Assembly: GCF_001544575.2 (NCBI RefSeq)
Contig: NZ_FCNY02000006.1
Location: 1 to 64,000 of the forward strand
Source of the DNA: Caballeronia cordobensis
GTDB taxonomy: Bacteria; Pseudomonadota; Gammaproteobacteria; Burkholderiales; Burkholderiaceae
DNA length: 64,000 nt
Direction of reading: 5' to 3'
The notes beneath the pieces are model-generated. The model was given only the letters and a program-made list of their open reading frames with translations. It was not told the DNA's origin and did no database searches. The position numbers and the translations under genes were made by a program. This document shows, one piece after another, positions 18,448 to 27,476 of the stretch. Numbering within the stretch: position 1 is the stretch's first letter; every line of letters begins with the position of its first letter.

Positions 18448-19791
18448 ATGACCACTCACGTCATCAGTTTTTTCGCGGACGACAGCGCGCGCGCATCGTT
18501 CGACAATCATCGCCGCTATTGCGCGCGCCATGCCTACCCGCACGAATATGTCGATGCCAGCGCGATAGGCTGGCCGCATCTGCGCATGTTGCTGAAGTAT
18601 CAAGTGCTGTTGCGCGCGCTGCGCGAGCGCGCCGAGGGCGATCTCGTGTTGCTGCTGACACAGGACAGCATGCTGTTGCGCGACATTCCCTGCGAAACCT
18701 TCATGCGCGACGCGAGCCGCGACTGGATCGTCGCGTTTACCTACGTGGGCGAATCCGTCGAAGTGATGGCGGCGTTTCAGCTCTGGCGCAACACGGCGGC
18801 CGCGCGCGAGCAGGTGGAGCGCCTCTGCCGCGGCGCGAAGTTCGGCGGCGCGCTCGCGAGCGAATCCGAATTGCTGCGGGCGCTCGATCCGCCGCACTTC
18901 AACGTGACGATCGAAGGCTACGTGCCCGTCGTGCCCGCCGCGCTGCACGTCTCCCCGATCTGGGCCGACTGGCCGGCGTTCGCCCTCACGCTCGAAGATC
19001 TGCCCGACGCGCCGCGCAATCAGCCGGTATTCACGCATCTGCGCGATCTGTTCGCGGATCACATCAACGCGTGCCAGTCGAAAGGGCTGCCGTATCTCAC
19101 GCTGCCGCCGCCGGACGTGGCGCCAAACGCCGCGAGCCATGAAGCGCTGAATCGTCACGCACCCATCGCGTTCGCGATGCTCTACACGCCGAACATCCGC
19201 GAATACGGCGCTATCGCCGAGCGCAACCTGCGCCGCTATTGCGAGCGGCACGGCTACGCGCTGTACCTCTATCGCGACGTGCCGCCGGAAGCGGGGGGCG
19301 CAAGCGGCAACTGGGTGAAGCCGTGGGTCCTTTGCCGTCATCTGCACGAGCACGACTGGGTGTTCTGGATCGATGCCGACGTCCTCGTCATGGATCAGGG
19401 CAAGCCGCTCGATTCGCTGCTGGAAGGCCGCGACCGCGTGATCGCGATGGACGTGAGCTGGCGTTTCAACTCGGGCATCATGGGCTTTCGCAACACGCAG
19501 CAAAACCGCGACTTGCTGGCTGAAATCGATGCGGGTATCGGCGCGATCGCGGACAAATCATCGACGTATGCGAGCGGCGGCGATCAGGACGTGTTCATCA
19601 AGGTGCTGGAGAAGCACGGCCTGGCTGAAGAGTGCGATCTTTTCGACTGCACCACGATCAACACGCCGTATCAGTTGCAAAGCGCCGGCAGCTTCATGGT
19701 GCACTACATGCATATCTGGCCGTCGTTGCGCGCGCTCGCCATGCATCACGGCGACCTGACGAGCCAGACGCGCGGGGCGCGGCGTCCCTGA
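18448..19791 (+). CDS. Tandem-domain glycosyltransferase (GT34-like, galactosyltransferase GMA12/MNN10 type)
   Basis: 447 residues in two related halves. The C-terminal half (about 240-447) has a glycosyltransferase layout: RNLRRYCERHGYALYLY, then VFWIDADVLVMD with the DAD motif at 309-311, then FNSGIMGFRNT and ASGGDQDVF. The N-terminal half repeats the start of this pattern (NHRRYCARHAYPHEYV at 20-35), but the metal-binding position reads LLLTQDSMLLRD (68-79). The first half therefore looks like a degenerate or altered copy. There is no signal peptide or membrane helix, so it is cytoplasmic. Acceptor unknown; it is close to the exopolysaccharide operon but separately transcribed. Confidence 0.7.
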   Translation: MTTHVISFFADDSARASFDNHRRYCARHAYPHEYVDASAIGWPHLRMLLKYQVLLRALRERAEGDLVLLLTQDSMLLRDIPCETFMRDASRDWIVAFTYVGESVEVMAAFQLWRNTAAAREQVERLCRGAKFGGALASESELLRALDPPHFNVTIEGYVPVVPAALHVSPIWADWPAFALTLEDLPDAPRNQPVFTHLRDLFADHINACQSKGLPYLTLPPPDVAPNAASHEALNRHAPIAFAMLYTPNIREYGAIAERNLRRYCERHGYALYLYRDVPPEAGGASGNWVKPWVLCRHLHEHDWVFWIDADVLVMDQGKPLDSLLEGRDRVIAMDVSWRFNSGIMGFRNTQQNRDLLAEIDAGIGAIADKSSTYASGGDQDVFIKVLEKHGLAEECDLFDCTTINTPYQLQSAGSFMVHYMHIWPSLRALAMHHGDLTSQTRGARRP

Positions 19792-19901
19792 GCGCTCGGT
19801 ATCCTTGACTTTCCATTCGTTTACGCGCGAGCATGAGCCATCGCGCGGGCTGTCGCGCGGCCGTCGTCTTTGTACGTAGTCCCTACTTACACATCATTCC
19901 G

Positions 19902-20990
19902 ATGGTGACGCGCCCGTCCACACCACGGCAGCAAATCCGCCTTTGCACGGCGAGCGACGGCGTGCGCATCGCGTATGCGACGTGCGGCTCGGGGCCGCCG
20001 CTCATCAAGGCGGCGAACTGGCTGAGCCACCTGGAGCTGGATTTCACGAGCCCGGTGTGGAGCCACTTGATGCTCGAACTGTCCAGCCGGTACACGCTCG
20101 TTCGCTACGATCAGCGCGGTTGCGGGCTGTCCGATCACGACGTCGGCGATATTTCCTTCGATGCCTGGCTGCGCGATCTCGAAACCGTCGTCGATGCGAG
20201 CGGGCTCGAACGCTTTCCGCTGCTCGGGATTTCGCAGGGCGCATCGATCGCGGTCGCCTACGCGGTGGCGCATCCGGAGCGCGTCACGCATCTCGTGCTG
20301 CATGGCGGCTACGCGCGCGGGCGGCTCAAGCGCACGTGCGATCCCGCGCTGCACGAGGAAGCCGAAATGCTCGTGAAGCTCGCCGAACTCGGCTGGGGCA
20401 AGCAGAATCCGGCGTTCCGGCAGTTTTTTACGACGCAGTTCATCCCCGGCGGGACGCCCGAGCAGCATCACTGGTTCAACGAACTGGAGCGCCTGACCAC
20501 GACCCCGCGCAACGCCGCGCGCATCATGCGCGTGTTCAACAATATCGACGTGGTCGATCTGCTGCCGCAGGTGCAATGCCCGGCGCTGGTGCTGCACGCA
20601 AGCGGCGACGCGCGCGTGCCGTTCGACGAAAGCCGCCTGATCGCCGGGCAGATCGCGGGGGCGCGCTTCGTGCCGCTCGAAAGCGAGAACCATCTCACGC
20701 TCGAAAGCGAACCGGCATGGCAGCGCTGGCGCGAGGAAGTGCGCGGGTTTCTGCCGTCGGCGGCGCATCTGACCGATCCCGCATTCTCCGCGCTGACGCG
20801 GCGCGAGCGCGATATCGTCGAATTGCTGGCGGGCGGCCGCGACAACGCGCAGATCGCCGCGCGCCTCGCGCTGAGCGAGAAGACCGTGCGCAATCACATC
20901 ACGAGCATCTTCGCGAAGCTCGAAGTCGAAAACCGCTCGCAGGCCATCGTGCTCGCGCGCCGCGCGGGCTTCGACGCGCCCGCCGTCTGA
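19902..20990 (+). CDS. Alpha/beta hydrolase fused to a LuxR-type DNA-binding domain
   Basis: 362 residues. The N-terminal alpha/beta hydrolase (about 12-285) contains nucleophile-elbow GISQG (S111), an Asp-bearing strand (ALVLHASGDARVPF) and a late His in ENHLTLE. The C-terminal LuxR helix-turn-helix (about 297-356) reads LTRRERDIVELLAGG, then QIAARLALSEKTVRNHI. Such fusions are thought to be regulators whose hydrolase-like domain senses or processes a small molecule. The start is uncertain: ATG 19902 fits family N-termini, and ATG 19833 is also in frame; neither has a good ribosome site. Stand-alone gene. Confidence 0.82.
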   Translation: MVTRPSTPRQQIRLCTASDGVRIAYATCGSGPPLIKAANWLSHLELDFTSPVWSHLMLELSSRYTLVRYDQRGCGLSDHDVGDISFDAWLRDLETVVDASGLERFPLLGISQGASIAVAYAVAHPERVTHLVLHGGYARGRLKRTCDPALHEEAEMLVKLAELGWGKQNPAFRQFFTTQFIPGGTPEQHHWFNELERLTTTPRNAARIMRVFNNIDVVDLLPQVQCPALVLHASGDARVPFDESRLIAGQIAGARFVPLESENHLTLESEPAWQRWREEVRGFLPSAAHLTDPAFSALTRRERDIVELLAGGRDNAQIAARLALSEKTVRNHITSIFAKLEVENRSQAIVLARRAGFDAPAV

Positions 20991-21258
20991 AGCACTTCAT
21001 CGGTTGCACCGTCTGAGTTCGCTTCGACGACTTCGGGACATGCGTCCCCCTTCCTGGCCGCCAAAAGCAAGGATTCCCGATCACGACCGGGACATACGCC
21101 TCATGTGCGCTCGCACGTCTGTCCCGAGAATGCAACGCAGAACGGAGACGCGACGCCTGACCCCCGACTTTCACGCCGACCTGTTCGACGAGGCGCGCCT
21201 CACGATGGCGCCCATTCTGATCGCAGTCATCGACGCAAAGTCAGCACGGAGTTCGCAC

Positions 21259-22239
21259 ATGCAAGCCGTTCAGCACGAGTCCACCCGAATCAGCCCGAAA
21301 CAACGTTATGCGAAGTGCATTGAAGTGTCCCGGCGCATCCGCTGGGATATCGATCGCGATGTGTTGCGCGGCCGGTACTTCGATCCCGCCCACAAGTTCA
21401 TGCCGGACGGGCTTTCGCAGGTGAACCGCCTGCCGTTTCTCGACACGCGCGAGCGCCGCCTGATGTCGCAGGTTCAGGGCCGCACGTACGCCAACATGTT
21501 CGGCATGATCGAGCGGTTCGTCGGCGCGAAGATGCTGGAGGTCGGCCGCGATCACGCGCTCGGCGACCAGACCGCGCTCGAAGCGATCGTCCGTTTCACC
21601 GACGAGGAACTGAAGCATCAGGAGCTATTCCGCCGCGTCGAGGCGCTCGCGGCGCTCGCGTTGCCACCCGGCTATCGCTTCATTCCGCAGGCCGATGAAG
21701 TCGCCGCGTTCGTGCTCGGCAAATCCACCTGGTCGATTCTCGCGCTGACCTGCTGCGTCGAGATCGTCACGCAGGTGCATTACCGGCAGAGCATGGAAAG
21801 CGACAGCAGCCTCTCGCCGCTCTTCAAGGACATCTTCCTGTTTCACTGGAAGGAAGAGTCGCAGCACGCGATCATCGACGAACTGGAATGGATGCGCGAG
21901 GACGCGAAACTCGACGACGCCGCGCGCGACACGGCGGTCGGCGACCTGATCGACCTCGTCGCGGCCATCGACGGCATGATGCAGGCGCAGGCCGCCGCCG
22001 ATGCGCATTACTTCGTCACGATGCTCGACCGCGCGCTCTCGGACGACGAAGAAGCGCGCGTGCACGCGCTGCTGGTCGATGCGTACCGCTGGCAGTACAT
22101 CATCTCCGGCGTCGACGAGTCGCGGTTCGGCGAAATCCTCTCGCGCGTGATCAGCGAGCGGCAGGGTGAACGGCTCGGCGCGGCGCTCGCGCCCATGCGC
22201 CGCCTCGCGCTCGAAAGCGAGCCCGATGCCGTTGCGTGA
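21259..22239 (+). CDS. Ferritin-like diiron protein (AurF/R2-like carboxylate diiron)
   Basis: 326 residues with the spacing of a carboxylate-bridged diiron four-helix bundle: E85 (MIERF), E117-x2-H120 (EELKH), E168 (CVEIV) and E200-x2-H203 (EESQH). These ligands suggest an iron-dependent oxygenase or oxidase rather than ferritin storage. The start was chosen at ATG 21259 with GGAG upstream; the longer open frame before it does not look coding. There is no signal peptide. A strong terminator follows. Substrate unknown. Confidence 0.7.
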   Translation: MQAVQHESTRISPKQRYAKCIEVSRRIRWDIDRDVLRGRYFDPAHKFMPDGLSQVNRLPFLDTRERRLMSQVQGRTYANMFGMIERFVGAKMLEVGRDHALGDQTALEAIVRFTDEELKHQELFRRVEALAALALPPGYRFIPQADEVAAFVLGKSTWSILALTCCVEIVTQVHYRQSMESDSSLSPLFKDIFLFHWKEESQHAIIDELEWMREDAKLDDAARDTAVGDLIDLVAAIDGMMQAQAAADAHYFVTMLDRALSDDEEARVHALLVDAYRWQYIISGVDESRFGEILSRVISERQGERLGAALAPMRRLALESEPDAVA

Positions 22240-22262
22240 TTGCGTTTTTGCGATGCCCGAAA

Positions 22263-22295
22263 GGCCGGACGGAGGCGTCCGGCCTTCTTCGTTTT
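22263..22295 (+). terminator. Intrinsic terminator after the diiron gene
   Basis: GGCCGGACG and CGTCCGGCC form a perfect 9-bp stem with a GAGG loop, followed by TTCTTCGTTTT. It is 24 bases after the stop codon. Confidence 0.85.
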
Positions 22296-22470
22296 CGAAG
22301 GCGATTCGTAAAAAACACGCAAGAAACACGCTTTGCTGCTCTGCAAAACGCTGAATTGCCATGGAAATCTAGTCGTTACTGGCGTACTGAGCCGGATTTT
22401 TTTCGTGCAAGATGTGTGTCACAGGCTGTCGCCGTTCGCTGTCCCAAACTGATAAATAGATTGGACCACC

Positions 22471-23229
22471 ATGCTCGCCGAACCGTTGCCGCATACATCC
22501 GACATCGAAAAATTCGCCGACGATCACGAGCGTTTCGCGCGCCATACGCCATCCGAAATCTCGAGCGTGCTCCGCAGTCTCGTGCAGCGCCGCGACATGC
22601 TCACCGTGACGAGCGGGCAAGGGCAGATCGTGACGCAACTGCTGGAAATCGACGTGCGCGAGGCGCGCATCGTGTTCGACTGGGGCGGCGTGGAATCGGA
22701 CAATCGCGCGTTGCTCGAAGCCCGGCAGTTGTACTTCAAGGGCGCGCCCGATGGCGTGCGCGTCGAATTCACGACGCAGGCCGCGCACGCCGTGACGCAC
22801 GAGGGGCGGCAGGCGTTCGAGGTTTCCTTTCCCGAGAAGCTCTATCAGTTCCAGCGCCGCGAGTATTTCCGCGTGCCCGCGCCGGTGCTCGATCCGTTCT
22901 ACGCGAAAGGCGCTTTCGCGGACGGCGAACCGTTCCGCTACGAAGTGCACGATGTGTCGCTCGGCGGCATCGCGCTGCGCATGGAGTCGCCGCGTCTCGC
23001 GGAAACCGAACTCGGCACCCTGTTCAGCGATGTCGTCCTGCATTTCGGTCCGGGCGCGGCGTTTCCCGTCGATCTCGAACTCGTGTCGCCGCGCACCGTG
23101 AACACGCCGCGCGGCGATGTCCGCTATGTCGTCGGGTTTCGCTTCGTGCGTCTTTCGGGCGCGGCGGAAAACGTGCTGCAACGGCTCATCACGCGGATGG
23201 AGGCGAAGCGCCGCAGCCTGTCGGCCTGA
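22471..23229 (+). CDS. ycgR: YcgR-type flagellar brake protein (PilZ domain)
   Basis: 252 residues. The N-terminal YcgR domain (about 25-125) is followed by a PilZ domain with both c-di-GMP motifs: QRREYFRVP (RxxxR type, near residue 130) and DVSLGGIAL (about 164-172). YcgR bound to c-di-GMP slows the flagellar motor. It is a separate transcription unit after the terminator at 22263. It sits about 5 kb from a glycan operon whose synthase also has c-di-GMP-binding-like repeats; direct linkage is not shown. Confidence 0.88.
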   Translation: MLAEPLPHTSDIEKFADDHERFARHTPSEISSVLRSLVQRRDMLTVTSGQGQIVTQLLEIDVREARIVFDWGGVESDNRALLEARQLYFKGAPDGVRVEFTTQAAHAVTHEGRQAFEVSFPEKLYQFQRREYFRVPAPVLDPFYAKGAFADGEPFRYEVHDVSLGGIALRMESPRLAETELGTLFSDVVLHFGPGAAFPVDLELVSPRTVNTPRGDVRYVVGFRFVRLSGAAENVLQRLITRMEAKRRSLSA

Positions 23230-23305
23230 GCTGGCCCGAGTCGGTGTGCGGGCGCGAGGCATGCGTGGAGTAGAATGCGTGCCTCCTTCCACTGCATCGC
23301 ACCTC

Positions 23306-23647
23306 ATGTTTCGCAAGGCCTGGCGCGGAGAAGAACGCTTCTGGAAAGTCTGGTGGCTGTTGGGCGTGCCGATCCATCTCGCATGGTGGTTCGTCTATCT
23401 CGACCTCTGGACGAGCGGCGTCGTTCCCGAGACCTTTCTGCTCATCACCGTCTGGTTCTGGCCCGGCATGCTGGGCGTGTTCGCCCTCTGCTCGGCGGTC
23501 TATCTGCTGTGGTGCATGCTGGCGTGGCGATGTTCGGCCAACGTCGACCGGCGCGTCTGGACAATCGTCGCGCGCGTGCTGATCGGCGTCGGGCTCGGCT
23601 CGTTCGTCACCGAATGCGCGCTGATTCTCGCGGCCCCGTTCGCCTGA
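23306..23647 (+). CDS. Small integral membrane protein, unknown
   Basis: 113 residues with three likely membrane helices (VWWLLGVPIHLAWWFVYL, then FLLITVWFWPGMLGVFALCSAVYLLWCML, then VLIGVGLGSFVTECALILAAPF). It is rich in tryptophan. The start at 23306 was chosen because hydrophobic, family-like sequence begins there, although no strong ribosome site is seen. No domain recognised; between the PilZ gene and marC. Confidence 0.6.
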   Translation: MFRKAWRGEERFWKVWWLLGVPIHLAWWFVYLDLWTSGVVPETFLLITVWFWPGMLGVFALCSAVYLLWCMLAWRCSANVDRRVWTIVARVLIGVGLGSFVTECALILAAPFA

Positions 23648-23745
23648 TTGTTCGTCGTCGCGCGGCTTAAGCGTGCACAATGTCCCGGCTTGCCGGGCGA
23701 AAACAACGCAGCCAACGACACACGGACGACGGGACGACGACGCGC

Positions 23746-24411
23746 ATGCTCAACGAATTCGCCAAGACGGTACTCGTGATCGTCGCCGGGCTGTTTCCGA
23801 TCATCAATCCGCCGGCGACGGCGCTCGTCGTGCTGAGCATGCTGCCGCATCTGAGCGACGCCGAGCGCACGGAGCTGGCGCGGCGCATTTCCATCAACAG
23901 TTTCGCGATATTGCTGGCGTCGCTGTCCATCGGCGCGTATGTGCTGACTTTTTTCGGCATCTCGATTCCGGTGCTGCGCGTGGCGGGCGGCATCGTCGTC
24001 GCGATGGCGGGCTGGAGCCTGCTCCAGAAGCCCGATGACGACGACGCCGCCGAGTCCGCGCCCAAGCCGCGCACCGGCGCAACGCTGCGCGCGAAGGCGT
24101 TCTATCCGCTGACGCTGCCGATCACCGTCGGGCCGGGCGCGATCGCGGTGGCCATTGCGCTCGGCACGGGCACGCCGCGTCACGGGCTGCAGCCGGTGCA
24201 TCTCGCGGGCGTGAGCGTGGGCCTCGTGCTGCTGTGCGTGAGCATCTACGCGTGCGTGCGCTTCGCCGGGCATCTCGAACGGCTGCTCGGCACCGTGGGC
24301 ACGCAAGTGGCGATGCGCCTCTTCGCGTTCGTCATCTTCTGTATCGGCGTGCAGATTCTGTGGCTCGGGCTGTCGGAACTGCTCGCTTCCGTGAAACTCG
24401 ATATCCGGTAG
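23746..24411 (+). CDS. MarC family integral membrane protein
   Basis: 221 residues with about six membrane helices. Family features include [20 protein letters not shown] at the N-terminus and [21 protein letters not shown] in the second half (NP and GPG motifs). MarC proteins were once linked to multiple antibiotic resistance, but their function is unknown. ATG 23746 was chosen because upstream in-frame residues are basic and non-family. Stand-alone gene. Confidence 0.88.
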   Translation: MLNEFAKTVLVIVAGLFPIINPPATALVVLSMLPHLSDAERTELARRISINSFAILLASLSIGAYVLTFFGISIPVLRVAGGIVVAMAGWSLLQKPDDDDAAESAPKPRTGATLRAKAFYPLTLPITVGPGAIAVAIALGTGTPRHGLQPVHLAGVSVGLVLLCVSIYACVRFAGHLERLLGTVGTQVAMRLFAFVIFCIGVQILWLGLSELLASVKLDIR

Positions 24412-24493
24412 AAACCCCAAGCGACGCTCCCGGATGGCGTCGTTACCATTTTTCGCGATTTTCCTGGTATCGCTACCATCGAGGAGACGCTGC

Positions 24494-26191
24494 TTGACTT
24501 CGAATCGCAAAAAGCCCGAAGAACTGCGCAGTCACCGCTGGTATGGCGCGAACGATCTGCATGCGTTCGGCCATCGCTCGCGCACGGCGCAGATGGGTTA
24601 TCACCCGTCCGATTACATGGGCAAGCCGGTCATCGCGGTGATCAACACCTGGAGCGAGATCAACTCCTGCCATACCCATTTCAAACAGCGCGTGGAGGAA
24701 GTGAAGCGCGGTGTGTGGCAGGCGGGCGGCTTTCCCGTCGAGATGCCGGCGATGAGCCTCGCCGAGCCGTTCCAGAAGCCGACGACCATGCTCTACCGCA
24801 ATTTCCTCGCGATGGAAGTCGAGGAAGTGCTGCGCTCTTATCCGTTCGACGGCTGCGTGCTGATGGGCGGTTGCGACAAGACCACGCCCGGCCTGCTGAT
24901 GGGCGCGATCAGCATGAATCTTCCCGCGATCTATCTGCCCGCCGGCCCGATGCTGCGCGGCGACTGGAACGGCCGCACGCTCGGCAGCGGTTCCGATACA
25001 TGGAAATATTGGGCCGAACTGCGCGCGGGCAGGATCACCGAGGCCGAATGGAAGGGCCTGGAAAGCGGCATCGCGCGCTCGGCCGGCCATTGCATGACGA
25101 TGGGCACCGCATCGACGATGACGAGCGCCGCCGAAGCGCTCGGCATGACCTTGCCCGGCTTCGCCTCGATTCCGGCGGTGGATTCGCGTCACGCGCAGTA
25201 CGCGTCGCAGACGGGGCGGCGCATCGTCGAGATGGTGTGGACCGATCTGAAGCCGTCGGACATTCTCACGCCGAAGTCTTTCGACAACGCGGTGACGACC
25301 GTGCTCGCGCTATCCGGCTCGACCAACGCGATCGTGCATCTCGTGGCGGTGGCGCGGCGCGCGGGCGTGCCCCTCACGACCGCGCGCTTCGACGAGTTGG
25401 CGCGCGTGACGCCGGTGATCGCCGATATCCGTCCGGCGGGCAAATATCTGATGGAGGATTTCTTCTATGCGGGCGGCCTGCGTGCGCTGCTCGCCGAACT
25501 CGGCGATTTGATCGACGGCTCGCAACTAACTGTCAATGGCGCAACCCTCGGCGAGAACATTGCGGGCGCCGAAATTTTCGACGACGACGTGATTCGCCGG
25601 CGCGGCAATCCACTGGTGCCGAACGATGCACTCGCCGTGCTGACCGGCAATCTCGCGCCGGATGGCGCCGTCATCAAGCCCGCGGCGATGGAAGCGCGCT
25701 TGCTGAAGCATCGCGGGCCGGCGGTTGTGTTCCGCGATTACGCCGATATGGCCGCGCGCATCGACGATGAATCGCTCGACGTCAGCGCCGATTCGGTGAT
25801 CGTGTTGCAGCATGCGGGGCCGGTCGGTGCGCCGGGCATGCCGGAGTGGGGGCAATTGCCGATTCCGCAGAAATTGCTGAAGCAGGGCGTGCGCGACATG
25901 GTGCGCATTTCCGATGCGCGCATGAGTGGCACGAGTTACGGCGCGTGCGTGCTGCATGTGGCGCCGGAATCGTTCGTCGGGGGGCCGCTCGCGCTGGTGA
26001 GGGATGGCGATATCGTTGAACTGGATGTGCCTGGGCGGCGTCTTCATCTCGATGTCGGTGAGGAGACGCTTGCCGCGCGTCGGGCTGAATGGAGGCCGCC
26101 GAAGCGTCGGTTTGAACGTGGGTTTGGGGTGATGCATCAGCTGCATGTGATGCAGGCGGATAAGGGGTGTGATTTTGATTTTTTGGAGTAG
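24494..26191 (+). CDS. araC: L-arabonate dehydratase (IlvD/Edd family)
   Basis: 565 residues in the IlvD/Edd iron-sulfur sugar-acid dehydratase family. Motifs include [41 protein letters not shown] and [12 protein letters not shown] with the Cys cluster, and [11 protein letters not shown] near the end. HRSR plus the overall pattern points to L-arabonate dehydratase, producing 2-keto-3-deoxy-L-arabonate, rather than to IlvD or Edd. The likely start is TTG 24494: GAGGAG lies 7 bases upstream and the sequence then reads [15 protein letters not shown] as in the family; ATG 24434 upstream has no support. Other arabinose genes are absent. Third-position base use shifts strongly to T over the last 64 codons, next to the repeat element. 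Confidence 0.85.
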   Translation: MTSNRKKPEELRSHRWYGANDLHAFGHRSRTAQMGYHPSDYMGKPVIAVINTWSEINSCHTHFKQRVEEVKRGVWQAGGFPVEMPAMSLAEPFQKPTTMLYRNFLAMEVEEVLRSYPFDGCVLMGGCDKTTPGLLMGAISMNLPAIYLPAGPMLRGDWNGRTLGSGSDTWKYWAELRAGRITEAEWKGLESGIARSAGHCMTMGTASTMTSAAEALGMTLPGFASIPAVDSRHAQYASQTGRRIVEMVWTDLKPSDILTPKSFDNAVTTVLALSGSTNAIVHLVAVARRAGVPLTTARFDELARVTPVIADIRPAGKYLMEDFFYAGGLRALLAELGDLIDGSQLTVNGATLGENIAGAEIFDDDVIRRRGNPLVPNDALAVLTGNLAPDGAVIKPAAMEARLLKHRGPAVVFRDYADMAARIDDESLDVSADSVIVLQHAGPVGAPGMPEWGQLPIPQKLLKQGVRDMVRISDARMSGTSYGACVLHVAPESFVGGPLALVRDGDIVELDVPGRRLHLDVGEETLAARRAEWRPPKRRFERGFGVMHQLHVMQADKGCDFDFLE

Positions 26192-26221
26192 GTGAAACGG
26201 GGTTTGGTTTTTTGGTTTTCG

Positions 26222-26827
26222 TGGAATCCTGTTTTGTTGTCGGTTTATTAGCACTGCCCCTCCCCGGGGCGGGGGTAACTTTCTTTGCTGCTGCAAAGAA
26301 AGTCACCAAAGAAAGCAGCTTTGTCACCGCCCGCGGTCACACGCACGTTGGCCATTTTTCTCCTTGGGGAAAGGCCCTCGCCTAAAGAGTGCCCTCACAA
26401 GCCCAACCGGGCTTGGATCGCGCACGGTCTGACAAACCATAACTTCGAGCGCGCTGGTTCAGCACGAAATAGCTTCGGCACAGCGCTACGCGCTGCCGTG
26501 CGGTATGCAGGGGAAACCAGCGAACACGAATGCACCCGCATACCCGATTAGCCCATCGGCCGCGAAGCGGGCTGGAACTTGAAATGGCTGTACCAATGAA
26601 TTAAGTGGCGCGATGTGACGGACCGTGCGCGATCCAAGCCCGGTGGGTCCTTCGAGGGCGACACTTAGGCGAGTGCCGCCTTGGAGGAGAAAAGTGGCCA
26701 AACTGCGTGTGACCGCGGGCGGTGAGAGAGCTGCTTTCTTTGGTGACTTTCTTTGCAGCAGCAAAGAAAGTTACCCCCGCCCCGGGGAGGGGCATCGCCA
26801 ATAGACCGACAAGAAATCAGGATTCCA
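26222..26827. repeat. 606-bp long-inverted-repeat element, copy A
   Basis: A dispersed element whose two arms (26222-26429 and 26621-26827, about 207 nt each) are near-perfect inverted repeats around a centre of about 190 nt. Outer landmarks are TGGAATCCTG and CAGGATTCCA; inner landmarks are GGATCGCGCACGGTC and GACCGTGCGCGATCC. A second copy (58262-58867) aligns gap-free at a fixed offset of 32040 over most of its length. The centre keeps small stems conserved in both copies (GCTGGTT with AACCAGC; CAGCGC with GCGCTG). No transposase or convincing gene is inside; short open frames there lack ribosome sites. It sits between convergent arabonate dehydratase and phosphatase genes. It may be a non-autonomous mobile element or a structured-RNA/recombination site. 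Confidence 0.85.
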
Positions 26828-26864
26828 TAGAAGTAGAAAAACCCCCAATCAATCCACCACACGA

Positions 26865-27449
26865 TTAAGGCAACAAATTCCACCTAACAATAGCACGCGC
26901 ATCGCGCTCAAACCCGAGCACACTCATCGCAGCAGTATCCATCACGAGATGCGCGCCAAACGAAGCCGCCCCCGTCGCCCACTGCGCGCCAAGCACCCGC
27001 GAAAAATGCGCATGCGAAAAGAGCGCGATATTCTGCGCCTGCGTAGCAATCAGCTTATCGATCAACGCCTGCGCGCGCGCGCCGACATCCGCGAGACTCT
27101 CGCCCTGCGGAATCGGCGATGTCCAAACGGACCAGTCCGGCACTTCCTGCCGAATATCAGCCGTGGTCCGCCCTTCGTAAATCCCGTAATTCCATTCGTG
27201 AAGCTCCGGCTCAACTTGAGCGCCATCGCCGAGTCCAGCGAGCTTGCATGTTTCGATCGCGCGGGCCATCGGGCTCGTCAGCACGAGGTCGAATCGTTGC
27301 GCCGCCAGAACCGGCGCCAGCGCGCGCGCCTGCGTGCGGCCCGCCTCGGTCAGGGAGATGTCCGTCGTGCCGGTGTGCTGGCCAGACTTGCTCCATTCGG
27401 TTTCGCCATGCCGGATCAGCCAGATATGCACACCGCTTTTCGTGTTCAT
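26865..27449 (-). CDS. Histidine phosphatase family protein (phosphoglycerate mutase-like)
   Basis: 194 residues of the histidine phosphatase superfamily. The phosphohistidine motif is LIRHGETEWS near the N-terminus; TSPMARAIET and HEWNYGIYEGRT carry the conserved Arg and acid; SHAHFSRVL provides the second His. Members of this size include broad phosphatases and GpmB-like or cobalamin phosphatases; the substrate cannot be told from sequence. ATG 27449 was preferred over GTG 27458 because GGGTG lies upstream of it. The last codons, next to repeat copy A, use T/G third positions unlike the rest. Confidence 0.85.
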   Translation of the reverse strand: MNTKSGVHIWLIRHGETEWSKSGQHTGTTDISLTEAGRTQARALAPVLAAQRFDLVLTSPMARAIETCKLAGLGDGAQVEPELHEWNYGIYEGRTTADIRQEVPDWSVWTSPIPQGESLADVGARAQALIDKLIATQAQNIALFSHAHFSRVLGAQWATGAASFGAHLVMDTAAMSVLGFERDARAIVRWNLLP

Positions 27450-27476
27450 GTCGTTCACCCGATGTCTGAAGATAGC

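Noticed and set aside
26285..26551. Short open frame inside repeat copy A (and its twin at 58325-58591)
   Set aside because: It starts within the inverted-repeat arm, has no ribosome site, and differences between copies are not biased to synonymous positions by eye. Better explained as element sequence.
26222..26827. Element considered as an insertion sequence or CRISPR-like array
   Set aside because: No transposase frame and no regular direct repeats; symmetry is a single long inversion.
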